The notes: a model not told the origin generated them from the sequence alone. Positions 1 through 9,079 are shown, counted from the stretch's first letter. The stretch is 64,000 nucleotides of DNA from Anaerolineae bacterium (GCA_016926875.1 JAFGNU010000017.1:1-64000); one strand, 5' to 3'. Numbers and translations are program-made.

Positions 1-139
1 CCCAGATTTGAGGTGCGCCCAGTACAATTCACCCGCTTGCGCATTTACCTGAAATTGCCGAAACTTATATTAGCCATGTTACAAGCACCTACCAATCGTC
101 AAATGAGTCACAAGGTAACTAGATACAAGGAGCATTATG

Positions 140-631
140 ATGAGTGAACAACGGACTCCTCCATCCAGCCAGCCGCCCCAACGACAGCCGGGCGGATTGA
201 GCACGGACGATGTCAAGAAGCAGGTCGACCAGACGCTAAACCAGTTGGGCATCGATCAGAACATCGCGCTGAAGGTCTTGATCGTGTCCGCGGTGGCCGG
301 TGTGGTGGCCGCGCTGTTGGACGAAATCTTAGGACTGCCAACTGGATCGCTGTACTTCACGTTCGGCTGGTTCGTCGCCGCGCTGTGCGGCCCGGTCTAT
401 GCCTTCTACCTGGGACATGACAACCTGGCCGGAGTGATCAGCAGCGCCGTAGCGGGCGCGGTTGCATTCCTGGTGTGGTTCATCGTCACCGAACTGATCG
501 GCAGCGAGTACGGCCTGTCATACGGGCTTAACGTCTTCAAGGCGATCATCACCGGCGCGATTGTCGGACTGGTTGGCTTCGGCTGGTTTGCCGGGCTGCG
601 CCGCCTGCCGGATCGTATCCTGCCGCGATAA
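140..631 (+). CDS. Small four-helix integral membrane protein, function unknown
   Basis: I do not recognise the family. The 163-residue product has a polar Pro/Gln-rich N-terminus (about residues 1-40) and then four hydrophobic stretches (about 43-66, 70-92, 97-118 and 130-153) separated by short loops, so it should sit in the cytoplasmic membrane with its N-tail exposed. Two ATGs follow each other in frame at 137 and 140. AAGGAG at 127-132 lies 7 bases before the second but only 4 before the first, so I start at 140. A strong hairpin at 657-688 follows the stop, so it is probably monocistronic. The neighbouring gene converges on it and gives no functional hint. Confidence 0.75.
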   Translation: MSEQRTPPSSQPPQRQPGGLSTDDVKKQVDQTLNQLGIDQNIALKVLIVSAVAGVVAALLDEILGLPTGSLYFTFGWFVAALCGPVYAFYLGHDNLAGVISSAVAGAVAFLVWFIVTELIGSEYGLSYGLNVFKAIITGAIVGLVGFGWFAGLRRLPDRILPR

Positions 632-656
632 TATATACATCGGCATTTTTGATCAC

Positions 657-688
657 AGCGGGGCGAATCTGTGTTGATTCGCCCCGCT
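657..688. terminator. Hairpin between convergent genes
   Basis: AGCGGGGCGAATC (657-669) pairs perfectly with GATTCGCCCCGCT (676-688) around a 6-base loop. There is no clear T-tract on either side. Its place between two convergent genes suggests a bidirectional transcription end. Confidence 0.6.
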
Positions 689-725
689 TGATTCGCCCGC
701 AGAATTACACGCCCGATTGAGCGCC

Positions 726-3005
726 CTACTCGTAGACGCCCGCCTCGACGTAGTTCCAGATGCCGTCCTTCAGCGCGTAAAACCAGACCATCGTGCCGTT
801 GCCGTTGATGTTATACATCGATGGCTCGCAGCACATATAGTGGATCACGTCCTGATACGTGTAGGGCTGCACGACCTGCCCCGCGTAGGACAAACCGATC
901 TGGCCGTTTTGCACAAAGAAGTAAAACGGCTGCCCGGCGATCAACTGCCAGCCAAAAATCTCGTCGTAGCCCATCTGCTGGCAAAGACTTTGCCCGCCGA
1001 TGATCACGTCGCCGTCCACTTCGAGCAGCCACTGCCCCTGCCACGCGGCCAGCACGTGCACCGGCGGCTCGATGAACATCTCGGTTGGCGTTACGGTATA
1101 CAGCAGTTCACCATCCTCCCGGATCACGTAAAACTTGCTCTGGTCCCAGTCGGCCTGGACCTGGACCAACTGGTCACCGACAAATACCGGCGCCAGATAA
1201 ATCCAGTTGCTGGTGTCCCATTCGAAGGTCGTTTCCGGCGAGATACCCAGCACGCCATACGCGGTCGAATCGGCCAGCAGCAGGAAATCCGTGCCGCTGC
1301 TGTTGACCGCGATCGGGTGGACGAACGTAATATCGTTGACCAGTTCGAGGCCCTGGTGCATCAGCGTATAACTGGGATAGGCCGGGTCACTGCCCGAATT
1401 GGGCACCAGCGAATAGCCGTATGCGCCGATCACCTGGTTGATGTCTGCCACCCGGTCCACAGGCGAAGGTTCGCGCCACGCGCTGCGGATACCGAATACC
1501 TCCGCCGGGATGCGCTGCTTGAACTCAAAGTGGTTGGGCGTGTCCTCGGCTGCCGATACAACCGGGTGTTCCTCGACGATCAGGCCCGTCGCGGTTTCGC
1601 CGGTCGTTTCACCGGTTGTTTCGCTGCCCGTGTCCGGCCCGGTTTGATCGCCCTGCTGATCGACGCCGCCCCCGGCGGAAATGCCGGTCACCTGGATGTT
1701 GGCCGCCGCCCCGGCAAAGTCCCAGCCGCTCCCGCCGATCACAACACTGGCCAGCGTCACCGGCTCCGGCAGCGGGTCGCCCATGGCGCTAACCCATTGG
1801 AACGGCGAGAAAACATCGGTTTGCAGGCTGGTCCACTCACCGGCAGGTACCAGCATATAGTTGTTCAACATGGTAGAGCCGTCGTGATTAATCAAAAAGC
1901 CATAGCTCCACTCGAACGCATTGCCGCTTGCGTCGGTGAAGTACAGGCTGATCTTGGCCGGGTATTCGCCCGTGCCGTTGTTTTGATCGCTCCACCACCC
2001 GCTGTTGGACAGGGTGTGATAGTCCACGCGCAGGTCAAGCGAGAGCATCAACTGGTCATAGCCGCTCACGTCCACGTTGCGCACCTGGCGCATACCACAT
2101 ATCCCGCCGCTGCCGCCGCTGTTGGTGCGCTCCCAGACCAGCATCTTTGGGTGTTCTGCATCGCCGGACACTATCTCGACCCGGCAGTTTTCCACCGTGT
2201 TAGCGCTTTCCCACTGCGCCTGCATATCGGCAAAATCGCCGTTGCCGATCAACGCATCCGCGCCGCCTGCGCCCTGCCCGGTTTGATCGCCCTGCTCCAC
2301 TTCACCGCCCCCGGCGGCAATGCCGGTCACCTGGATATTGGTCATCGTCCCGGCAAAGTCCCAGCCGCTCCCACCGATCACAATGCTGGTCAGCATCACC
2401 GGCTCCGGCAGCGGTTCCCCGGTCGCGCTGACCCATTGGTACGGTGAAAAGACATCGGTTTGCAGGTGGGTCCATTCGAGGGCAGGTACCAGCATATAGT
2501 TGCTCAGCGTGGTAGAGCCGTCGTGATTGATCAAAAAACCGTAGCTCCACTCGAAGGCGTTGCCGGTTGCGTTGGTAAAAAACAGGCTGATCTTGGCCGG
2601 GTATTCGCCCGTGCCGTTGTTTTGATCGCTCCACCACCCGCTGTTGGGCAGGCTGTGATGGTCCACCCGCACATCCAGCGTCAGCATCAACTGGTCATAG
2701 CCGCTCACGTCGGCATTGATCACCTGGCTGGCCGAGAGCGCGCCGCCGTTCCCCCCGCTGTTGGTACGCTCCCAGGTCAGGGCATTTTCGCCCGCCGGGC
2801 CAATCCCCTGCACTTTCATCTGGCACGAATCGCAGGATTGCAGGACCTGCCACCTGGCCCGGCGCTCGGCAAAGTCACCGTTGACAACCAGTGTTTCGCC
2901 GCCGTCCTGGGCCAGCACTGTACCGGGCGTCCCCACAATCCCCACCGTAGAGGCCAACAGCACCCCCACCCAGATAACCACCACCATCATTGCATTACGT
3001 TTCAT
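726..3005 (-). CDS. Secreted protein with two tandem jelly-roll-like domains
   Basis: The 759-residue product starts with a signal peptide (about residues 1-33, ending TVLAQ). Two homologous domains of about 200 residues follow (about 38-232 and 251-465), each opening with a 'NGDF' motif and containing 'SGWWSDQNNGTGEYPAKIS'. They resemble galactose-binding or carbohydrate-binding jelly-roll modules, but that is inference. A Thr/Glu-rich linker (about 465-490) leads to a C-terminal 260-residue region rich in aromatics and short beta segments, which I cannot assign. The duplication is visible in DNA as a 639-bp period. AGGAG lies 7 bases before the ATG. The protein is probably exported and may bind glycans. 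No catalytic motif was recognised. Confidence 0.8.
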   Translation of the reverse strand: MKRNAMMVVVIWVGVLLASTVGIVGTPGTVLAQDGGETLVVNGDFAERRARWQVLQSCDSCQMKVQGIGPAGENALTWERTNSGGNGGALSASQVINADVSGYDQLMLTLDVRVDHHSLPNSGWWSDQNNGTGEYPAKISLFFTNATGNAFEWSYGFLINHDGSTTLSNYMLVPALEWTHLQTDVFSPYQWVSATGEPLPEPVMLTSIVIGGSGWDFAGTMTNIQVTGIAAGGGEVEQGDQTGQGAGGADALIGNGDFADMQAQWESANTVENCRVEIVSGDAEHPKMLVWERTNSGGSGGICGMRQVRNVDVSGYDQLMLSLDLRVDYHTLSNSGWWSDQNNGTGEYPAKISLYFTDASGNAFEWSYGFLINHDGSTMLNNYMLVPAGEWTSLQTDVFSPFQWVSAMGDPLPEPVTLASVVIGGSGWDFAGAAANIQVTGISAGGGVDQQGDQTGPDTGSETTGETTGETATGLIVEEHPVVSAAEDTPNHFEFKQRIPAEVFGIRSAWREPSPVDRVADINQVIGAYGYSLVPNSGSDPAYPSYTLMHQGLELVNDITFVHPIAVNSSGTDFLLLADSTAYGVLGISPETTFEWDTSNWIYLAPVFVGDQLVQVQADWDQSKFYVIREDGELLYTVTPTEMFIEPPVHVLAAWQGQWLLEVDGDVIIGGQSLCQQMGYDEIFGWQLIAGQPFYFFVQNGQIGLSYAGQVVQPYTYQDVIHYMCCEPSMYNINGNGTMVWFYALKDGIWNYVEAGVYE
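1681..2740. repeat. Intragenic duplication, 639-bp period
   Basis: The two jelly-roll-like domains of the secreted protein are encoded by diverged direct repeats. The segment around 1944-2005 reappears almost unchanged at 2583-2644, an offset of exactly 639 bp (213 codons). Confidence 0.8.
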
Positions 3006-3171
3006 ACCTGTTCTCCTAGTGTGTCAAAAGCGCTGCCTATACGCTCATTGTACGACGAAACAGCGCGGATGGTACTGTAAATTGTGAATTCCCGCGCATA
3101 TACAATGTTGGTTATAATGCATCCAGGCCGAATCACGGTACATGCTGTACAAGCAGAAGGGAAAAAGCCGG

Positions 3172-4062
3172 ATGAAAACCGATGTACAGGCGCTGCTGGC
3201 GTCTTCAAACGTGGTAATCGCCGACGGGGGTATGGGGTCCATGCTGTTTGCGCAGGGACTGAGCCGGGGCGAGTCGCCCGAACGCTGGAACGTTGAGCAG
3301 CCGGATATCGTGCGCAGCGTCCACCGGGGCTATATCCAGGCGGGCGCGCAGATCGTGCTGACTAACAGCTTTGGCGGCAACCGGGTCCGGCTGAACGCGC
3401 ATGACCTGGACGACCGCGCCGCCGAACTGAACCGGGCCGCCGCCGAGATCGCATCCGCCGAGGCCGAAGCCGCCGGTCACCCGGTTGCGGTCGGTGGATC
3501 GATGGGACCGACTGGGCAGATGCTCGCGCCGCTGGGCACGCTGGCCTTTGAGGACGCGGCAGCCGCCTTTGAGGAACAGGCCCGCGCCCTGGTAGCAGGC
3601 GGCGTGACGGCCCTGTGGATCGAAACCATGGCCGACCTGGAAGAAGTGCGCGCCGCCGTCGAGGGCGCACGTGCCGCCGCGCCGGATATGCCGCTGGTTA
3701 CGACCATGACCTTCGACACGCGCGGGCGGACGATGATGGGCGTTACGCCGGAGCAGGCGCTCAAGACGTTAAGCAGCTTCGACGTGCTGGCGCTGGGCGG
3801 CAACTGCGGCAACGGCCCGGACGAGATCGAAGGGGTGATCGAGAAAATGCACGCCGCCGACCCGTCCGTGACGCTGATCGCCAAGGCCAACGCCGGGCTG
3901 CCCAAACTGGTTGACGGGGTCGCGGTCTATGACGCCACGCCGGACGTCATGGCGCAGTACGCCGTGCGCGTGCGGAACCTGGGCGCGCGCATCATCGGCG
4001 CGTGCTGCGGCAGCACACCCGATCATATCCGCGCCATCGCGGGGGCAGTCCAGGAGGCATAA
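3172..4062 (+). CDS. Homocysteine S-methyltransferase family protein (copy 1)
   Basis: The family moves a methyl group from a donor such as betaine or S-methylmethionine, or from a corrinoid protein, to homocysteine. The protein (296 residues) is a single TIM-barrel like the homocysteine-binding part of MetH or BHMT. The three zinc-ligand cysteines are present: Cys in 'GGNCGN' (about 212) and the pair in 'GACCGS' (about 278-279), with the N-terminal 'ADGGMGS' motif. An upstream ATG at 3142 exists, but I start at 3172 because AGAAGGG precedes it and because the paralogue starts with the same MKTD. It lacks cobalamin and folate domains, so the methyl donor cannot be told from sequence. The downstream paralogue lies 5 bases away, in one operon. 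Confidence 0.9.
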   Translation: MKTDVQALLASSNVVIADGGMGSMLFAQGLSRGESPERWNVEQPDIVRSVHRGYIQAGAQIVLTNSFGGNRVRLNAHDLDDRAAELNRAAAEIASAEAEAAGHPVAVGGSMGPTGQMLAPLGTLAFEDAAAAFEEQARALVAGGVTALWIETMADLEEVRAAVEGARAAAPDMPLVTTMTFDTRGRTMMGVTPEQALKTLSSFDVLALGGNCGNGPDEIEGVIEKMHAADPSVTLIAKANAGLPKLVDGVAVYDATPDVMAQYAVRVRNLGARIIGACCGSTPDHIRAIAGAVQEA

Positions 4063-4067
4063 TCCAC

Positions 4068-4955
4068 ATGAAAACCGACCTGCCAAGCCTGCTGGCAACT
4101 CCCGGCGTGGTGATCGCGGATGGTTCAATGGGCGTCCTGTTGTTTTCGCTAGGGCTGGACCGGGGCGACGCGCCCGAACGCTGGAACCTGGATCATCCCG
4201 CCATTGTGCAGGATGTCCACCGCCGCTATATCGAAGCGGGCGCGCAGATCATCCTGACCAACACGCTGGGCGGCACGCGGATACGGTTGGGTGCGTATGA
4301 CCTGGCCGACCGGACCGCCGACGTGAACCGCATCGCCGCCGAGATCGCGTCCGCCGAAGCCGACGCTGCCGGTCACCCGGTCGTCGTGGGTGGATCGATC
4401 GGATCAACCGGGCAGTTGCTCGCGCCGCTGGGCGATTTATCCTTCGAGGACGCTGTGGCCGCCTTTGAGGAACAGGCCCGCGCCCTGGTAGCAGGCGGCG
4501 TGACGGCCCTGTGGATCGAAACCATGTCCGACCTGGAAGAAGTGCGCGCTGCCGTTCAAGGCGCACGCGCCGCCGCGCCGGACGTGCCTATTGTCGCCAC
4601 CATGACGTTTGACACGCACGGGCGGACGATGATGGGCGTCAAACCGGAGCAGGCGCTCAATACAGTCAACGGCTTTGGCGTGCTGGCGCTGGGCGCAAAC
4701 TGCGGCAACGGCCCGGACGAGATCGAAACCGCTATCGAGAAGATGCACGCCGCCGACCCGTCCGTGACGCTGGTCGCCAAGGCCAACGCCGGGCTGCCCC
4801 GGCTGCGGGCCGGGACGGCAGTGTATGACGCGACCCCGGCAGACATGGCCGCTCACGCCGCCCGCGTGCGGAACCTGGGCGCGCGCATCATTGGCGCGTG
4901 CTGCGGCAGCACACCCGATCACATCCGCGCGATGGTCACGGCGCTGGCGGACTGA
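4068..4955 (+). CDS. Homocysteine S-methyltransferase family protein (copy 2)
   Basis: This is a tandem paralogue of the preceding gene (295 residues, the same TIM-barrel). The zinc-binding set is intact ('GANCGN' and 'GACCGS'). AGGAGG at 4052-4057 overlaps the end of copy 1 and serves this ATG, so the two are translationally linked. The reading frame is collinear with copy 1 at an offset of 896 bp. Most of the gene has diverged, but a 69-bp block is identical in both. Differences cluster near the substrate loops (for example 'GGMGSMLFAQGL' against 'GSMGVLLFSLGL'), so the copies may use different methyl donors or acceptors. That last point is inference. Confidence 0.9.
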   Translation: MKTDLPSLLATPGVVIADGSMGVLLFSLGLDRGDAPERWNLDHPAIVQDVHRRYIEAGAQIILTNTLGGTRIRLGAYDLADRTADVNRIAAEIASAEADAAGHPVVVGGSIGSTGQLLAPLGDLSFEDAVAAFEEQARALVAGGVTALWIETMSDLEEVRAAVQGARAAAPDVPIVATMTFDTHGRTMMGVKPEQALNTVNGFGVLALGANCGNGPDEIETAIEKMHAADPSVTLVAKANAGLPRLRAGTAVYDATPADMAAHAARVRNLGARIIGACCGSTPDHIRAMVTALAD

Positions 4956-5043
4956 ATGCGCGGTCCCGTCCGAATCTACCCGAATCCAGACCTTGATGAC
5001 CGGGCTTGTACCCAGGGATCAGGGTTTGCATAGCGCCTGTAGC

Positions 5044-5868
5044 ATGTCAGACAACCTGGACCATTATCTGCGCGCCTGGAACCTGTCCGATCCCCAACCG
5101 CTGGCCAAAACGGCGACCAGCCATGTGTATACCGTCCGTGCTGGCGAGTCAACAGCCGTTCTCAAGCTGCTGACTCCGGTCGGCGAAAGTGATGAAAAGA
5201 GCGGGGCTGTAGCGCTGCGCTGTTTTGACGGCCAGGGCGCCGTCCGGCTGCTGCGATCCGACAGGCAGGCGCACCTGCTTGAATACGTGGCTGGCACCAA
5301 CTTAGTGCCGATGGTCCGGCGCGGGCAGGACGAACAGGCAACGATCATTATCGCGGGCGTTCTTTACCAACTGCACGGCGCCTATACGGGCGCGCCGCCG
5401 GACGGGCTGCGGACGTTGAAACGCTGGTTCCGGTCGCTGTTCAGGAAAGCGGAACAAGACCCCCGCTCTATCTACGGGCGCGCCGCGCCGCTGGCCGAAG
5501 CCCTGCTCGCCCATCCACGCGAGGAACGCGTGCTGCACGGCGACATTCACCACGAAAATATCCGGTACCAGGCTCACCGGGGCTGGCTGGCGTTTGATCC
5601 CAAGGGGCTGTACGGGGAGCGCACCTACGATGCGGCCAATGCGCTGTGCAACCCGGTCGCTATGCCCAATCTGGTGCAAAACGAGGCGCGCCTGCTGCGA
5701 AATGCCGACATCCTGGCGCGGCACCTGGATATTGAGCTATCTCGCCTGCTGGCGTTCGTGTTTGCCTACGCCTGTTTGAGCGCTAGCTGGTCGCTTGAAG
5801 ATGGCGGCAGTCCGTACCTTGCCCTCCGTGTCGCGGAGATCGCCGAGCGGCATATCCGCCTGCCCTGA
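5044..5868 (+). CDS. Aminoglycoside 6-phosphotransferase-like kinase (APH(6)/hydroxyurea kinase family)
   Basis: The 274-residue protein has the protein-kinase-like fold of antibiotic phosphotransferases. 'LHGDIHHENI' is the catalytic loop with the base Asp, and 'AFDPKGLYGERTYDAAN' holds the metal-binding Asp. The 'DPKG...YD' arrangement is typical of the streptomycin 6-kinase family (PF04655). Family members phosphorylate streptomycin or hydroxyurea, and chromosomal relatives may have other small-molecule substrates. No good ribosome-binding site is visible. An in-frame ATG at 4996 is an alternative start. It lies 88 bases after the methyltransferase pair and could be co-transcribed. Actual resistance activity is unproven. 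Confidence 0.8.
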   Translation: MSDNLDHYLRAWNLSDPQPLAKTATSHVYTVRAGESTAVLKLLTPVGESDEKSGAVALRCFDGQGAVRLLRSDRQAHLLEYVAGTNLVPMVRRGQDEQATIIIAGVLYQLHGAYTGAPPDGLRTLKRWFRSLFRKAEQDPRSIYGRAAPLAEALLAHPREERVLHGDIHHENIRYQAHRGWLAFDPKGLYGERTYDAANALCNPVAMPNLVQNEARLLRNADILARHLDIELSRLLAFVFAYACLSASWSLEDGGSPYLALRVAEIAERHIRLP

Positions 5869-5987
5869 TCCAAACGCGGCGACGACGCCATCCCTGCCTG
5901 GGCCTTGTGCCTGATTACCAACCCAACCCGTTAATCGTCAACAGCCATACCGGCATAAGACCCAAATCAGAAGCAACGACCTGTGCG

Positions 5988-6704
5988 TCACACGTACAAT
6001 GCCTGGTAGGCCGGTTCATCGCGGATGGAGGCCAGGTCGGGGTCCTGCTTCGACCAATCGATCAGGCCAGGGTGGAGGCGCAGTGCTTCGGCCAGCTTGT
6101 CTATCGCCAACCCGGTTTTTCCTGACAGGGCATAAATGCAGGCCAGGTTGTAATAGGCGGTGCCGCGCCACTCGTCGGAGTCGTGCACGGCCAACAGCCG
6201 GTCGACAAACTGCTCACCGAACAGGTCGCCGAGCGCGTCGCTGTGCCCGTGCCGGTAGAGGTAATCCCACAGGTGGCTCATGGGATGGTACACATAACTG
6301 CCGGCGACGCCGCGCCAGATGGCGTTGTCCTGTCCTTCGGGGACCGTCAGCAGAGTTTCCTCGCTGGTTCGCTTGAGATACGCGTCGATGCCCGCATAGG
6401 TGCTGCGGATCATCTCCTGCACCTCGTCCCAGGACCGGTGCTGATGTTCTTCGAAGATCGCGCGGTTGGCGTCGTCAAAGTCGCCGTAGTCATGCTCAGG
6501 CCAGGCTTCGCCGCGTTCGAAGGTTTCCAGGTCCGACAAACGGCGGTCGGCCCACACCATGGCATGGGCCAGCTCATCTTTGGCCGACCAGGCATCTGCC
6601 GCCCCAATCTCGGCGCGTTCGGCGCCCGTGAGGCGGTCACTAAAGGCGAGGTATTGGTCCCGCATGTAGTGAAGCAGTTCGGATAAAGGTGTTTTGAGTG
6701 ACAT
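5988..6704 (-). CDS. ClbS/DfsB-like four-helix protein with C-terminal TPR-like tail
   Basis: Residues 1 to about 165 look like the DinB/ClbS (DUF1706) four-helix bundle, with 'WSAKDELAHAMVWADRR' in the first helices and 'HPMSHLWDYLYRHG' at the end of the bundle. Relatives include the colibactin-resistance protein ClbS and putative metal-dependent thiol transferases. Residues about 180-238 ('AYYNLACIYALSGKTG', 'LAEALRLHPGLIDW', 'DPDLASIRDEPAYQ') read as a TPR-like helical tail, often seen as an add-on in Chloroflexota. AAGGAG lies 10 bases before the ATG. The reaction is unknown, and the tail suggests a protein-contact role. Confidence 0.75.
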   Translation of the reverse strand: MSLKTPLSELLHYMRDQYLAFSDRLTGAERAEIGAADAWSAKDELAHAMVWADRRLSDLETFERGEAWPEHDYGDFDDANRAIFEEHQHRSWDEVQEMIRSTYAGIDAYLKRTSEETLLTVPEGQDNAIWRGVAGSYVYHPMSHLWDYLYRHGHSDALGDLFGEQFVDRLLAVHDSDEWRGTAYYNLACIYALSGKTGLAIDKLAEALRLHPGLIDWSKQDPDLASIRDEPAYQALYV

Positions 6705-6806
6705 GTTGGCATAACTCCTTGTGGTGGATTCATTCTTGCCGGTTCTTCAGAACGCTCTACGTGAAATGAACGGACCATACGGCTGTTTTCCAAAGGTAAA
6801 CAGCGA

Positions 6807-8330
6807 TCAAAAGTTGCCCATCAGCTCCCAGAACCAGAGCATAAAGATCGTAACCAGCACCAGGTAAAAGACGGATACCTGTAACAAAACCGTAACCCAG
6901 GACCGTGGGCGCCGCTGCGACTGTCGCACGTAAAAGACCAGCAGGTAGCCCGCCGGGAGCGACAGCAGCAGCAGCGGCAGCGCCGCCATCTTGAACAGGG
7001 TTTGCCCCCGGTAAAAATCGCTGTTATACACCTTCAGCTTGCCGAAGTTGTCGAATGCTCGCCGGAAGCGCTCGATAATGTTCAACCCGTCCTCGCGCCG
7101 CAGGTCTTCGTCGGTCCGCAGGTAAGCGCCATACGGGCCGAGCACCCAGTAATCACCATCATCTGCCGGGAGCACACTGGTTTGCATACCGCCCTGCTGG
7201 CCGAAGGTGGTATTAGCCGTCAGGATGGGGCCGGGTTTTTCGCCCAGCTTCGCCAGCGCCAGACCATCATCCGACGGCTTGAGCGTCAGCCATTCAGCAT
7301 CCAGCAGCCAGGCGCGATCCGGGTAGCAGGTCGCCGGAATCCAGGCCAGCCCGCTGGTCGTAATGCGGTAGTCGGAAAAACAAAAGGTGGCGTTCTCGAC
7401 AGGCGGCGCAACGGTATCCCACTCATTCCCGCGCAGCACCAGCGGGGGCACTTTCGAGGACTGGTTGATCACACCGCCGGGCGAGCGGTCAAACAGGTAG
7501 CCCACCCACTTCAGGCGCTGCTGGGCATCCATGCTGTACTGCGTGACAGGCAGCCTGGACAGCGGGATCGAGCCGATAGTTTCAGTTTGCCCGTCTTCCG
7601 CCACCAGCAGCAGATCAACCGCCGCCGCCGCTGGTTCGGTTACGACACGCGGCGCGCGCGCATACAGGAACCGCCACCCGTCCGGCTCGCGGCGCGTCAA
7701 CTGGAGCAGGCACTGTGAATCGGCGTTGCACGCGTCCGGGGGCGGGACGACGCGCGGCTCGCTCCAGGCGTTGTTTTCGAAGACGGTGATCTTCGCCTGA
7801 TCCTGGTCGCTAACGACCAGTTCCAGCGCATCCCCGACCCAGGCCAACCCCGCTATCTGGATTGTTTCCAACGGCGGAATACTGATCAGTTCAACGCCGC
7901 CATCGGCCAGGATATGATAAAACGCCGACATGCTCGACGCGCCGTAGGCAACAGCGAGGTTGCCGGATTCGGCCCTGGCAAGCGCCAGAAGCTGCGAGCT
8001 TTCGTTTTCCAGCAGCGGCCAGCGCATTATCGCCTGCCCCTGCTCCAGGTCAAAGCGCACCAGCCCCCACTGCTTATGCGTATTGAACAGAAGCTGCTCG
8101 CTGTATTCGCAGTAGCGCCAGATCGTATTGTCTTCGTCCAGAAACGACGGTCCAGAACAGCTTTGCAGGAAGGGATCGCGCGGGCCGAGCGTTGATACAA
8201 ACTCGGCATACCGGACCGGCGAGGGGTTGGCTGCCGCCCCCCATAAGAACCGCATCCAGGCGATCCCGCAGATCACAAACGCAATGCTGAAAAAAATGCC
8301 GGTCAGGGTGTACGTCCTGTTTTTAAACAT
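6807..8330 (-). CDS. Membrane-anchored extracytoplasmic protein, probable beta-propeller, function unknown
   Basis: The 507-residue product has an N-terminal membrane anchor (about 9-30), a large extracytoplasmic region rich in beta-strand-like repeats, and two C-terminal membrane helices (about 445-468 and 478-502). The middle contains spaced Trp/Asp motifs ('GLAWVGDALELVV', 'GLAWIPATCYPD') reminiscent of propeller blades, but no named family is recognised. No Shine-Dalgarno is obvious at the ATG. A hairpin (8351-8377) sits about 20 bases upstream in the predicted leader. Two Cys-containing loops could form disulfides outside the cell. Confidence 0.75.
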   Translation of the reverse strand: MFKNRTYTLTGIFFSIAFVICGIAWMRFLWGAAANPSPVRYAEFVSTLGPRDPFLQSCSGPSFLDEDNTIWRYCEYSEQLLFNTHKQWGLVRFDLEQGQAIMRWPLLENESSQLLALARAESGNLAVAYGASSMSAFYHILADGGVELISIPPLETIQIAGLAWVGDALELVVSDQDQAKITVFENNAWSEPRVVPPPDACNADSQCLLQLTRREPDGWRFLYARAPRVVTEPAAAAVDLLLVAEDGQTETIGSIPLSRLPVTQYSMDAQQRLKWVGYLFDRSPGGVINQSSKVPPLVLRGNEWDTVAPPVENATFCFSDYRITTSGLAWIPATCYPDRAWLLDAEWLTLKPSDDGLALAKLGEKPGPILTANTTFGQQGGMQTSVLPADDGDYWVLGPYGAYLRTDEDLRREDGLNIIERFRRAFDNFGKLKVYNSDFYRGQTLFKMAALPLLLLSLPAGYLLVFYVRQSQRRPRSWVTVLLQVSVFYLVLVTIFMLWFWELMGNF

Positions 8331-8350
8331 CGAGTCTACCAGTGAATAAG

Positions 8351-8377
8351 CTCAAGTTGGGTACGTTCCCACTTGAG
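8351..8377. promoter_or_regulatory. Leader hairpin in the 8331-8626 intergenic region
   Basis: CTCAAGTTGGG and CCCACTTGAG pair around a short loop, just upstream of the minus-strand gene that starts at 8330. The rest of this divergent region carries a CTCTTTCACA direct repeat (around 8492-8512) and nothing else I can name. Confidence 0.4.
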
Positions 8378-8626
8378 TCCGGTATGCTTCACGGTTGATT
8401 ATAAAGATTTGCGCCCCAGATCAAAAAAACGCACTCGTATCCAATACACCCTTTCCCGCGCTGCTTCAAGCCAGCCGGTGAGGTCAGGCGATCTCTTTCA
8501 CACTCTTTCACAACCAGGGGCAGCGCGGCAATAGAATCACCCGCTTGTTGGCCGGGGAACATTATCCTACACTGTGGAACATACCACCAACTGTCACATC
8601 GCGAGAGCATTTGAGGAGGCAATCCG

Positions 8627-9079
8627 ATGACCAAAACCGAAACCCCCAGGCGCAACTGGGGACTGAATTTGATCGCGCTCTGGCTGTTGTTCAACGGTGT
8701 GCCGGGACTGCTGGCGCAGCTACTGCGGCTGCTTGGCGTTGAGGCATACGAAGTAACCACCATCGACGCCGGGTACGATGCTATGGATTGGGGCGTCGTG
8801 GTGATGGACGTGCTGGTAGCGAACCCGGTCTACATTCTCGGCGGGATTCTGCTGTGGCGGCGGCACCCGTGGGGCACGATCCTGAGCGTGGCCGGGCTGC
8901 TTTTGCTGACCTACCTCATAGGCATGTTCGCCGTAGCCTTCACCGACCTGGACTACTGGGACAACGTGCCGGTCGAAGATGTCGTGCTGATCGCGGTCAC
9001 GATCCCGGTTAATGTGCTGGCGTTGGCGTATCTTGTGCGTGACTCGTGGGGCAGCCAGCGCGCCGCGACAACTTCATAG
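8627..9079 (+). CDS. Small multi-pass membrane protein, function unknown
   Basis: The 150-residue product has four hydrophobic segments (about 12-36, 53-75, 80-105 and 118-140) and a basic N-terminus. It looks like the generic small four-helix membrane proteins common in Chloroflexota, and no family is recognised. TGAGGAGG lies about 8 bases before the ATG, which fixes the start. It is divergent from the preceding gene and convergent with the next, so it appears monocistronic. Confidence 0.75.
   Translation: MTKTETPRRNWGLNLIALWLLFNGVPGLLAQLLRLLGVEAYEVTTIDAGYDAMDWGVVVMDVLVANPVYILGGILLWRRHPWGTILSVAGLLLLTYLIGMFAVAFTDLDYWDNVPVEDVVLIAVTIPVNVLALAYLVRDSWGSQRAATTS

Noticed and set aside
717-2447. 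Long plus-strand open frame opposite the secreted jelly-roll protein
   Set aside because: It starts with TTG without a ribosome-binding site, has a His/Arg/Ala-biased shadow composition, and lies fully antisense to a gene with signal peptide and repeats.
6742-6753. GTTC-N4-GAAC palindrome
   Set aside because: The half-sites are in the reverse order of a LexA box (GAAC-N4-GTTC), and there is no promoter around it.
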